NCBI GenBank assembly: GCA_029339195.1
Contig: JAPTJF010000036.1
Coordinates: forward strand, 167,322-231,321
Reading direction: 5' to 3'
Source: Micractinium sp. NFX-FRZ
Lineage: Eukaryota > Chlorophyta > Trebouxiophyceae > Chlorellales > Chlorellaceae
DNA length: 64,000 nucleotides
The position numbers and the translations under genes are program-made. The notes beneath the pieces were generated by a model. That model made no database searches. It was not told the DNA's origin and worked only from the letters and a program-made list of their open reading frames with translations. Positions 36,401 to 46,231 of the stretch are shown here, one piece after another. How positions within the stretch are numbered: the stretch's first letter is position 1; each line of letters begins with the position of its first letter.

Positions 36401-39400
36401 ACTGGTCTTGGGGTGTGCTGCATTTGGGGCCCAGCTGCACAGCTACTGCTTTCGCCGCCCCGCCGCCCGCAGGCACCCCTCTCACACCCACCAACCCCGA
36501 CGCTGGGCCGAGCGCCGTCAGCGGGCGCATCGTGCTGCTGCTGCCTGGGGAGCAGTGCTACCCTGGCATGCCTGTGCCTCGGATTTGCTCTAAGGAGGAG
36601 GAGGTGAAGGAGGCGGTGAAGGAGGTGGTGGGGAAGGTGAGCCCGCCTGTCTTGCCATGTGGCGCTGGTGCTGGTGTGGTGGTGGTTTTGGGGTGGAAGA
36701 GGAGGTGCCAAAGGTGAACGGCAAGATGAAGGTCGACCAAGGTGGGAGGGACAGCAGGCATCCGAGAACCGAGCGATGCCCTTTTCTTCGCTGCCACCCG
36801 TCCGGCCCCCATTTGCTGCGAGCAGACACTGGTGGCACTGCTTGTACGTGTGTGCTGCCGCCGTGCGGCAACATCGAGCGCCCGCTCCCCCTGCTCTGCA
36901 AACTTGCCACTCTCAACCCCTGCCCTCCCTCAGAGCATGCAGGGCATCGTGCTGCAGCTCTGGTTGCCCAATCGTTCTGTCAAAATTCAAGAAGAAACCC
37001 GTGTGTTCTCGCAATCCTGCAGAGCATGGAGGGCATTGTGCTGAAGCGCCTCGACTCGCCGTGGGCACCCGGGGACCGGTCAGGGAACTGGTGAGGCCCG
37101 CTGCCTGCCTGCCTGCCTGGCTTTCTACGGTACAGCCATGCCATGCCTAGTGGATGTACTGGCTTGCTGCTGCTGTACCTGGATGCATGTGCTGGAGACC
37201 GTGTGCATGCACACACCTAACAGAACCTGCCCTGTCACACATGCATTACACGTGTGGCTGTCGCTCCCGTCAACCGCAGGGTGAAGCTGAAGCCAGACTA
37301 CCTCACAAAGGTGTGTGTGCTGGGCCTGGCGCCGCCGGCTCCAGTCCCTGTGGACCGGCCCGCCTGCTGCTGTCACGGCCTGCCCGGCCCTCCGAGGCCG
37401 CATCCCCCTCCACACCCACCAGTGCCCCCCGACCTGCCCTGCTTGTTCGCCTGCCTGCCCTGCCCTGCCCTGTCCTGCCCTGCGCGTCAAACACACCTGC
37501 CTGGCCTGCCCTGCCCTGCACACACGCCTGCCTGGCCTGCCCTGCCCTCGCGCCCGCCTGGCCTGCCCTGCCCTGCACACACGCGTGCCTGGCCTGCGCA
37601 TGCCTGCCCCGTGACCTTGCCTTTGCCGCACCACCTGTGCCACCCCAGCAGATGGGCATGGATGCCCTGGTGACAGACGAGGATGCTCTTGCGCATACAG
37701 TGTAGACGTGTCAGGCATGTCAGGCACTACTCGTGAATACCTATTGCACCATGCTGTGCTCTCCGCTGCCGCCCTCCTCTGCAGGTGGGCATTGATGCCC
37801 TGGTGATTGGCGTCTTTTACGGAGAGAACGCCAGGGGCGGGCTCATCTCAGAGTATCTGCTGGGCCTGAGGCGCACCCCCCCGGAAGCGTCCTCCAGGCG
37901 CAGCGGCGGCCAGGGCAGCGGCGGCGGGGGCGAGGATGGCAGGAGGGACGGCCTGGGCAGCGGCGGCGGGGGCGGGGGCAAGCCCGACTCAGGGGGCGGC
38001 CACAAGTGGTTGACGTTTGTCAAGGTGGGTCCTCACACTGTGATGAGGAGGTAGCAAATCACCAATGATGTTATATTGCTCATTATTCAACTGGATAAAG
38101 TTTGCCCACAACGGCCTACAAAGCCGGCAATGACAGCAGCAGGCTCGCCTTTCAGTGCACTTGTGACCAGGGCGCATCGCCTGGCGTCATCATTGCCGCG
38201 GTGTCCATCACCCCAAAGCTGCTGCCCCTCCTCCCCCCCACCCCCAGGTGGGCTCAGGCATCACATTTGCCGACATGCAACGGATCCACGACCAGCTGGA
38301 GCCCAACCTGTGTGACGCCCCGCCCCCCTGCTACATGTGAGCTGCTAGGTAGCACCTGCCCAACGGGCGGAGCTGAGTAGTGGGCGTGGCAGCGGAGCAG
38401 GGCAGGGGAGCTGAACATGGGCCCTGGGCAGGGGGTGGGGAGCTGGGGAGCATTGATGTCGGCCGGTGCAGTCAGCAACAGCAACGGCAGCAACGGGTGG
38501 TGAGGCAGAGGCTGTGACGCATGGGGGCGTGCAGGGCCAAGCCAGCAGTACAGTCAGTTCGAAACCCCTCGCTGGGTCAGCTTGGCCAGCTTGCACGCCG
38601 CGCTTTTTACTCAGCTTGTGTTGGCGCACGCTGGCATGAAGTGATACACCCCTGCCTCCCCTCATCCCTCCCGCCCCCCTGTGCCAGTCACACGGGTCAC
38701 CACAAGGAGCGGCCTCACAAATGGGTGAGGGACCCGTTCCGGGACCCCGTGGTGCTCGAGGTGCAGGTGAGCATTCCCTTCACTTCCCACGCATCTGTTA
38801 CCTGGGAAGCAACGCTTCATTGGCTGGGGAAGGGGGTGGGCCAGGCACTGCAATGCAGGACCCGCCCGCGGTGCAGTCGGTGGCGCACATGGGGTGGGAC
38901 GGGGCAAGGGCGATAGTGTGAGCTGCCATTTTCATGCCCCAACTCCCGGCTTGCAACTTGCCAGTAGAACCACACACACACACGCTCCCTGTCCTGCCGC
39001 AGGCGGACATCCGGCTGGTGCGCCCCTCGTACTACGCAGCCGAGTACAGCCTGCGATTCCCCCGCTGCGAGCGCATACGGTGAGTCAAAGTGGGGCAGGA
39101 TTATCCCATGATGGGGTGGCAGGGGGCAGGGGGCAGGGGGCAGGGGGGCCGGGTGGGGTTGGTGTATGGACAGAAGGTAGGATGGGCAGCCAGGTAGAAT
39201 CTCTGCAGGCCAGGGATTGGCGGTGAGGCAGCCACATGCTGTATTCCCCCGCTGCCTGTGCCGCTGTCGCTGTCGCCAGCTGGTGCCAGGGGCAGGGCTC
39301 CACTGGATGCTGCTTTAAAACACAGTGCGGCCCGCTCTTGCTCGCTTCATCATGAGTTTAGTTTGCATTTCCTATCAACCATGTCACACCTTGCAGCTGG

Positions 39401-42400
39401 GACAAGGGGCCTCTGGAAGCCACGGATGAGGGGGAGCTGCGGGAGAGGGCGCAGGGGCGGCAGCAGCGGCTGGTGCAGGTTGGAAGCAGGGGAGGCAGCT
39501 GGTGCTGGTGCAGGCCTGAGGGGGGTGGGTGTTGCTGACCAGTGCAGTCGTGAGGGGTGCGTTCGCACGGACTGGTTGCCTTGGGAGGCGGGCAGGTGGT
39601 CCAGGCGTTACGCCCCTGCTTGACACGGCAAGGGTGCCTGTTGCGGAGGAGGGCAGTGGTGGGTGGGTTCAGCTGCCCTCTTGCCTGCCCGAGTCATGTC
39701 CCCCATCACCGCACTGCCTCAGTACTGATCATGCAATGTACTGCCCTCCACAGTCGGAGCACCGGTACATGCACCAGCAGGCGCTGTGGAACACGATGCG
39801 TGAGTTTTGGGTCGACGTAGTGCAGTGGGTGGTTTGGGGGATGACAAGGGGATGCATGGGTTGCTTGAAGATGAACGGAGGGTGGGTGAGAAAATGCAGA
39901 GGAGGTGGCGGGCAGAAGCAGGCTGAAGGGATGTGCAGGGACAACAGGTCCCAGGGCATTCGCAGCAGTCCGTACACAATGGCAAACTGAATGCCCTGCC
40001 CGTGCCCTCCCATCGCGCCTCCCCACCCTTGCAACAAATTTCACCTCCGCTGCCTGGCCTAAACCGCAGGCGCCCCTGGCAACCGGTGCAAGAAGGCGGA
40101 GCAGAGCGAGGCGCGGAGGCGCAAGGGGCGCATGGCGCTGGGGGTGCTCGACCTGAGCAAAGTGAGCACAGCATGACCACAGCATGACCACAGCGTGGGC
40201 CCAGCAGTGGGTCTGCTGGGCTTGACCAAGGCGTGCTATGTGCAAGCGCAGCAAGCTCGGCATGCACAGCATGAACAGCATGGCATGGGTGGCAGTAGGT
40301 GCATGGCATGCACATCAGGGGTGCCAGCAGGGCTGACCAGGCGCGGGGTTGGGTCCCTCATGCTGCCTGTCCCGCTCTGCCTCTCCGTCTCCCAAATACA
40401 TTGCCGGCCCACCCCACCCATACTTACACCTGCAGGTCAAGGCTGAGAGCAGCGAGCTGGCAGGCTGCCGCGTCTGCATCCTGAACTACGAGGGATACGA
40501 CACGCTGCGCTGCCAGGTCAGCACTGGTGACATGGCACTGCTGCCACCAGGCCAGCCTGCCTGCCCACTCAAGCGTTCTGTCAGCACGTGCCGTGGTATC
40601 TCGATGCTGGCACAGTGGCGGAGTGGCCTTTGTGTGGCAGCTGTGCAGCCATGCTGTGCATGCTGGCCCGCCCCTGGGGTCAGGGCCCACCCGACAGAAT
40701 CCCCCACACTGATCTGCCTTTCTTACGTCACCTCACCTCGCCGAAACTCGCGTGTATGCATGCCTCCATGCCTGCCCCTCCTCCCCCCCACCAGACCTGC
40801 CAGGCCCCCAGTGGTCCCTCCCTTGCTCCATCCCTCCGCCTGACCTCTTCCTCCCCCCTGCCCCCCCTCCTTTCCCCGCCACCTCTGCCGGCCCAGACAC
40901 TGGTCAAGCAGATGGGCGGGGAGCAGTGGAGGTGCGACAACGCCTTCAAGGGCGCAGCAGGCAGGATCACGCACTTTCTGGCCGGTGAGGCGCGGGTGGC
41001 CGTGGAGGGCGGCAAGTGGGGCTGTTGCTGTAGGGAAGGGAACAGGAGCGGCAGGGACTTTTGCAATGGGCGGCCGGGGTGGGAGGCATGAGCAGGAGTT
41101 ACTGTGGGAAAGGGGGTAGGGAATGGCGGGGGAAGGCCTGCGCGCTATGTCACCTGCATAGGGCAGCCCACACCGACCATCCTAAAGAGTGCATGCTGCG
41201 TTTTCCACCATTATCTCAATAGCAACAGCAGTCATCCTCCCCAACCGCCCCCCTCCCCCTGGCACAGGCGCCGCCCAGCCGGCGGCGGCCAACTGGCGGT
41301 GCGCCGTGGGGGATGGGCGGGACGTGCTGAGCCTGGCCTGGCTGGAGCGCTGCTTCGACTGCCAGCAGCGGGTGCAGCCTGCGGGCGCAGAGTACCTCCA
41401 CCTGTCGTGCGCCACGCTGCTGGTGCGCTGGGATGGTGGTGGGCACGGCCCGGAGCGAGATTTCCTGGGAGCGGCTGCGCACAAGAGGGGTTTTGCGAAT
41501 TGTTTGGTCCTCTTGTTCAGCAGCGGCCACCCTGCCTAGGCTCTTGGAATAATCCAAGCGTCCCAACCCAGAGGCCCCACCTGCCCCCAGTGTTCTGACC
41601 CCTATCCACCGGCCCTTGTGCTTCCCTGGGCCTGCAGCGGAAGCCCGCATGGGACCAGTACGGCGACGCCTATTTCGAAGAGGTGAGCTGGGAAGGGATT
41701 GAATGGCGGTCCACTTCAGAGGGTGTGGCAGCGCTGTTCCACCGCATCAACCACGTGCTCTGTAACCAGCAGCCGGTGCCACACGTATCATCCTGCACTC
41801 ATCCCGCCCCTCTGCAGTCCACAGCCGAGGACGTGGCAGCGCTGCTGAACCGCATGGAAGCTGCCGGGCAGCCGCCAGGCAGCTGCCAGCTGTCTCCCTG
41901 GCGGGAAGGGAGGGTGGAGCTGCGGCGGGCGCGGCGGCAGGCAGCTGCTGGCGACGGGGGCGCCGGCCTGGCTTTCCCGATAGTTGCGGTGAGTGACATG
42001 CGGGTGCGCCCTAGCTTTCCGTTTGTTTCCCACTTTTGTTTGATCCAACTTTCTGTTTGTGGCAGCCGGCGGGTGGGGATTCAGGTCGCAGTGTAGCAGG
42101 TGTGTTAGTGTGAAGGAGGATGTCTGCTGGCTTGCAGCGCAAGCCGACGCTGGCAAGCACATGCGCACCCACCAAAGTGCCCCGACATGCGAACCTCTCT
42201 TCTCCCTGGCCGTGACTAAACCCCCTTACCACCGCCACTTGCCGCCCTGCCCTCCCCGGCAGGCCCGGCGCCGCCTGCTGCACCACATCACCTCACTTAG
42301 CGCCAGCCAGTCGGTCGAAGCCAGGCTGGCAGCCAGCTTGGACGCTGAGCTGGCAGCATGCGGTCTGCTGGGTGCTGAGTCGCTGCTGCACGGCTGCAGC

Positions 42401-44099
42401 ATCGCCCTTGTGCGCCTGGTGCCCGATCAGCCGCATGCGGACTGCGGCACGCTCATGCCAGGTGCGCCTTGCTGCGACCGGTGCTCTAAGAATGGTGCTG
42501 GCGGCTTACGCCACGCTGTGGCATGTTGGTGCCACGGCCACTCTTGCCCTGGCCCCCCAGACATGGCACACAAGGTGCCTCTTCAGCCTGCCACCTGATG
42601 CCCCCCTGAATCCTGATCCAGGCTTCCCTGCCCTTACACTGCTGTGGTGTGGGACCCAATGCTCCTGCCCGTCGTCACGTTTGCACTGCAGGGGTGGCGC
42701 AACTGCAGGCTGCAGCCGCCCAATCAGCTGCCAGCCTGGAGGGCTGGGCGGTCAGCAACCTGCATGGGGTCATGGCACGCCACGGTGGCACCGTCAGCAG
42801 CAGCATCGGGGCCCACACCACACATCTGATCGTGGTGCGGCCGCCTGCCAGCGCTCCAGCCACAACCACGCCTGTCTCCGCTACTGCCCCTTCTGCTGCC
42901 GCTGCTGGAGGCGCAGCGGCGGAGCTCTCCGCCTCCTGCCAGCCAGGGGAAGCAGCAGCCACAGCAGCAGCCACAGTGCCTCCAGTGGACCCGGAAGCCC
43001 TACTGGCGGCGGTCAGCACGCAGTGTGGCGGGCCTGAGGCGGTTGCGGTGCTGCGGCAGCGGCTGCAGGCCGGCCAGCTGGCGGTGCTCAGCTCCAGGTG
43101 GGTGGGTGGGGAAGCGGTGGTGGGTATATATGTCACACGGGTGGGTATACTGTCTAGGTGGGCAGACAGCTGTTTTGCACTGTATTGTTTTGGCATGACT
43201 GCTGCACAACATGCACGCCTGTGCCTTGCTCGCAGCATCCATGTTTGCGTCCCGACACACAAACTCGTCCTGCTGCCAAACTCGTCATCTCAACTGCTGC
43301 AGCTGGCTGGAGGCATCCGCTGCGGCTGTGGCAGGCCCGTGCGGCCTGCCCCTGCCCCCAGTCGGAGAGCGTGCACATCAGCTGCCGCTGGCGGACGGCG
43401 CCACCCTGCAGCAGCTGGGCACTTGGCCCTGGCACTTGTATGAGCCCTCCAGCCCAGCAGCTGCTGCTCTGGCAGCGGCATCCACACAGCCGCTGACAGA
43501 AGGAGGCGAGGTGGATGCAGAGGAGGGAGCGGCCACATCCAGGCTTGCTGCTGCTGCGATGGCGGGGGCAGCAGGGGGGCGAGCTGCAGAGGCAGCAGCA
43601 GCGAGCGGGGCGGCAGGGGCGCAAGCATCAGCGCCTGCAGCAGCGCCGGCAGCGGTGCCACAGCAAGCAGATGTCAAAGCAGCGGTCGGGCTGGCCGCAG
43701 CCGCACTGCCTGTGCCGCAAGCAGCAACCGCAGCGGCAGCAATGGTCGGAGTAGGCAGCACACACGAGCAAGTTCTGCCCCTTCCAGAAACCGCCAACTC
43801 CCAGGCGCAGCTCCGGGCTTGGGCGGCCTCCCGGGCAGCGCCGCCAGCCAAGAGGCCCCGGCCAGGGCCGGGCAGAGCCTCTGGGGAAGCTCTCCAGGCA
43901 GCAACAACGGAGGATCCTCCAGCAGCGCCTGCTCCGGTGCCAGCATCACAGAAGGAGCCCGGGCGCAAGGGGAGCGGCCCACGGGGCGGCAGAGCCGCCA
44001 GACAGGCAGCCATGGGTGTGGGGGGAGCAGCGGCTGCAGCAGCGGCGGCGGCAGGTTCTGTGAGTGCGAGCCAGGAGGAGCCGGCTCTTCCCACGGTGC

Positions 44100-44132
<33 letters not shown>

Positions 44133-44926
44133 TGCAGCAGCAGGATGAGCAGCAGCAGCAGCAGCAGCAGCAGCCCTCCAAAGGTGTGCAGCCCCAGGAG
44201 GCGCACCCTCCAGCCAAGCGCCCCCGACGAATCAGTCACGGCCAGCCACGTGAGTTGCAGGCGGGGTGCGGCGCACGTGGTGGACAGCGGCGGCACGCGC
44301 AGCAGGCGCAGCAGGCGCAGCAGCAGCAGGCGCAGGCGCAGCAGGCACAGGCGCAGCAGGCACAGCAGCAGTCACTGCAGCAACAGCAGGCGCAGCAGCA
44401 GCAACATGAGCCGGTGGATCCACCGCGGGCACCGCTAGCAGCAGCAGCCTGCCCCGGCATGTTTGAAGTGCTGTTTGGGACAGAGGCCGCTGCACTGCCT
44501 GCCGCGCCCAGCCTGGCGGCCATTCCTTCCGGTACGACCCCACCGCTGGCAGCAAGCCAGCGCGCGCCGCCTGCGGTAGCAGCAGCAGCGGAGCACTACC
44601 AGTCATCACAATGGAGACAGCAGGGCAGCCAGGAGCTCGACTGCTCGCAGCAGCAGCAGCAGCAGCAACAGTCCCAACCGCTGCCATTACTCCAGGCAGT
44701 AGCATCAGTGACGCCAAGCAGCAGGGCAGCCAATGGCAGGAGCGGGCAGCCCGCGGTGGGCGGCGTGCATTCCAGCACGGTAGCTGGTAACGATTTGCGC
44801 AGCAGGATGGCCGCCCTGCGCCAGCTGTCTCAGAGAGGGATGGAGGAGGAGACGAAGAGGCAGGTGTCCGGAGCGTCTCAGCTGAGCTGCAGCTCGGCGG
44901 GCGGCAGCCAGGCTGCACCGCCCTGA
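30439..44926 (+). CDS. LIG4: DNA ligase IV (non-homologous end joining), 31 exons, 1788 aa
   Basis: ATP-dependent ligase that seals double-strand breaks with XRCC4. Exons: 30439-30496, 30740-30906, 31122-31295, 31554-31659, 32172-32245, 32673-32750, 33095-33169, 33502-33934, 34192-34252, 34751-34829, 35074-35224, 35730-35779, 36145-36268, 36473-36636, 37023-37090, 37280-37310, 37785-38024, 38248-38336, 38688-38766, 39003-39079, 39397-39478, 39754-39799, 40070-40161, 40436-40516, 40897-40984, 41268-41422, 41638-41682, 41818-41988, 42263-42461, 42692-43097, 43303-44926. The N-terminal DNA-binding domain is followed by a ~100-aa Ala/Gln linker. Motif I is EPKLDGERQQ (Lys ~386); others are ILDGEL, EGIVLKR, WVKLKPDY and LRFPRCERIR. 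BRCT1 is ~866-989. The XRCC4-binding region between BRCTs starts YGDAYFEE. BRCT2 ends with SSSWLEAS. A ~490-residue Ala/Gln tail with two PPAKRPR motifs (nuclear signals) makes it far longer than the usual 900-1200 aa. Confidence 0.95.
31845..31890 (+). repeat. Intronic copy of the 3' edge of LIG4 exon 4
   Basis: GAGCAGCTGGACGCG and flanks recur about 230 bp after the true exon end (NEQLDALAAAA, 31659). Confidence 0.55.
32376..32474 (+). repeat. Intronic copies of the 3' edge of LIG4 exon 5
   Basis: AGATCAAGTCTCCTTCCT, itself repeated, continues into GGTGGGATGCTGCTGG and a parallel downstream flank. This matches the true exon end and donor at 32224-32312. Confidence 0.75.
32795..32915 (+). 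repeat. Intronic copies of the 3' edge of LIG4 exon 6
   Basis: ATGCAGCAGTA(C/T) with flanking GGTGGCAG blocks recurs at about 32800 and 32872. The true exon end reads VMQQYHPDAR (32750). Confidence 0.7.
33395..33475 (+). repeat. Intronic copy of the 5' edge of LIG4 exon 8
   Basis: CTGCAG is followed by bases encoding RVALG and then GTGCCAGCTTCC and ATGCACAATGAGA. This parallels the true exon start RLALGVPASPQLSAMMHNEK (33502), with small frame-shifting differences. Confidence 0.8.
34631..34664 (+). repeat. Intronic copy of the 5' edge of LIG4 exon 10
   Basis: CCTGCAGAGGCATCGACCAC is identical to the true acceptor and exon start at 34744, 113 bp away. Confidence 0.85.
35286..35400 (+). repeat. 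Intronic copy of the 3' edge of LIG4 exon 11
   Basis: GGACACGCTGGACTGCTCCG plus a donor-like GGTGAG and the following flank repeats 35165-35280 at about 120-bp spacing. It encodes DTLDCS as in the true exon. Confidence 0.85.
36003..36060 (+). repeat. Intronic copy of the 5' edge of LIG4 exon 13
   Basis: TGTGCAG is followed by GLEIVNNIIIFA, a diverged version of DLELVYVVWDILFA at 36145. Confidence 0.65.
36921..36962 (+). repeat. Intronic copy of the 5' edge of LIG4 exon 15
   Basis: CTCAG is followed by SMQGIVLQL, paralleling SMEGIVLKR, the motif IV exon at 37023. Confidence 0.8.
37440..37600 (+). repeat. CCTGCCCTG/CACACACGC intronic minisatellite
   Basis: LIG4 intron 16 contains imperfect units of CTGCCTGGCCTGCCCTGCCC with CACACACG inserts, at least four times. 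Confidence 0.75.
37645..37682 (+). repeat. Intronic copy of the 5' edge of LIG4 exon 17
   Basis: CCCAG is followed by QMGMDALVTD, paralleling VGIDALVIG at 37785. Confidence 0.7.
41705..41752 (+). repeat. Intronic copy of the 5' edge of LIG4 exon 28
   Basis: It reads STSEGVAALFHRI, against STAEDVAALLNRM at 41818. This is the segment expected to contact XRCC4. Confidence 0.75.
44104..44176 (+). repeat. CAG polyglutamine tract in LIG4
   Basis: Two runs of CAG triplets separated by CTG/GAT/GAG codons encode Gln stretches in the C-terminal tail. More CAG/GCG repeats follow at 44295-44410 and 44650-44675. Confidence 0.9.
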
Positions 44927-46231
44927 GACGGCTGCTGATGTTCTCTTGAGGCATGTCTGCCCCTACTGCTCGTGCCTCACTTCTGTTTAAGCCGGGCAGG
45001 CGCCCCTGCTGAGCAGCGCAATCCGAGGGGTTCGGTAATCCCTCCCCCATGCAGCAGCTCGCTCCAACAATCGACCCCCTAAGAATGCAGCGCCTGCCAG
45101 CTTCTCCCTTCTTACAGCATCTGTGCAATGCACTTACCTTCGCTCCTGCCCAGTGTTACAAGCACAGCTGTTCTATCGAGGCACTCAATCGTCCTGTGTT
45201 TACAGTGTGCAGCCGCGGGCCTTGTGTAATCGATGCCTCTGGCTCCATTACAAGCAACGCCTGTGGCTCTGTTACAATCCAATCCGAACATGATAAGCTG
45301 CGGCCCGCTGTGAGTTCCCCCACTTTGCTCCCTGCTTTAGGCCTGCACAGCTGGTGCGTGAGATGGAGCTGGATGCACCCACACTGTGGTGTCCAGCAAC
45401 TTCCCTTCACCCACCAGGATGCATCAGAGGTGCCCGCTGGCCTCCTCCGCGTCACGCACCGCCACCAGAATGCTCAGCAGACACACACATTCAAGCAGCT
45501 CGAGTAATCATTGCCGCAAGAGGGCAGAACATGTGCCAAACTTTGGCTTCATGGCCGGAGGCGCGGGCACTTGCAGAGGCTCGACCGTTCGGGGCTCTCC
45601 TGAAGACGGCCACCGCCTGTCAGCAAAAACACGCAGAATGGCCTGCTGGTTGTGCCTGCAACTGTGCTGTGCCCTGCGGGAGGCCTCGCGGAAAACTGCA
45701 CACACAATGCAGCAGCTGCAGCGGCTGCACTTCAGGGGCTCCTCTGACTGACTGTAACCGACAGCAATGCTGGACTGCGAAGTTACACGACTTGACGCAC
45801 GGTGACGGTGCTTACAAAAGCGCCGGGGGTCGCACACGGGCGTTTGCAGAGTGGCTGGGCGCATGCGCAACGAATCAAAGTGCCTCTGGGTGCGACTGCA
45901 TGCAAGCCTAGCAAAGGTAGCAGGAGGGGAGGCGCAAAAGGGGGTAGGGAAAAGAATGGGCTGGGAGATCAAAGGGGTACTGAGGGTGTGTGAGGGTACA
46001 AAAGCCGGGGAAGGTACAGGGGGCTGGCGGGGGCTACAAAATGACGGGTTGGGTTTGCTCAAACAAAATGACGCCTGCAGGCTGGGGCAGGCGCGGGGCG
46101 CTGGATACCGGAGGTGTGGAACAGGGGCAACGGAGCATGGGGAGGCGCAGGGCGGCCTCGCTGCCTGCAACCCCTGGTTTCTTGCCAAAATGGCTGGCAG
46201 ATGTGAGCTCCAGGGCGTTCAGACCTGCCTG
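44927..46231. other. Convergent intergenic region, LIG4 / Sec14-like
   Basis: About 1.3 kb lie between two stop codons and are less GC-biased than the flanking coding DNA. They should hold both 3' UTRs. No exon chain was found on either strand. Confidence 0.55.

Noticed and set aside
43378..44217. Long open frame antisense to the LIG4 tail
   Set aside because: It is a mirror of the CAG/GCN repeats in the LIG4 last exon. The sense frame is linked by phase to 30 upstream exons; the antisense one has no support.
45354..45911. Overlapping open frames downstream of LIG4
   Set aside because: No recognisable domain, no phase-consistent exon chain, and it lies where convergent 3' UTRs are expected.
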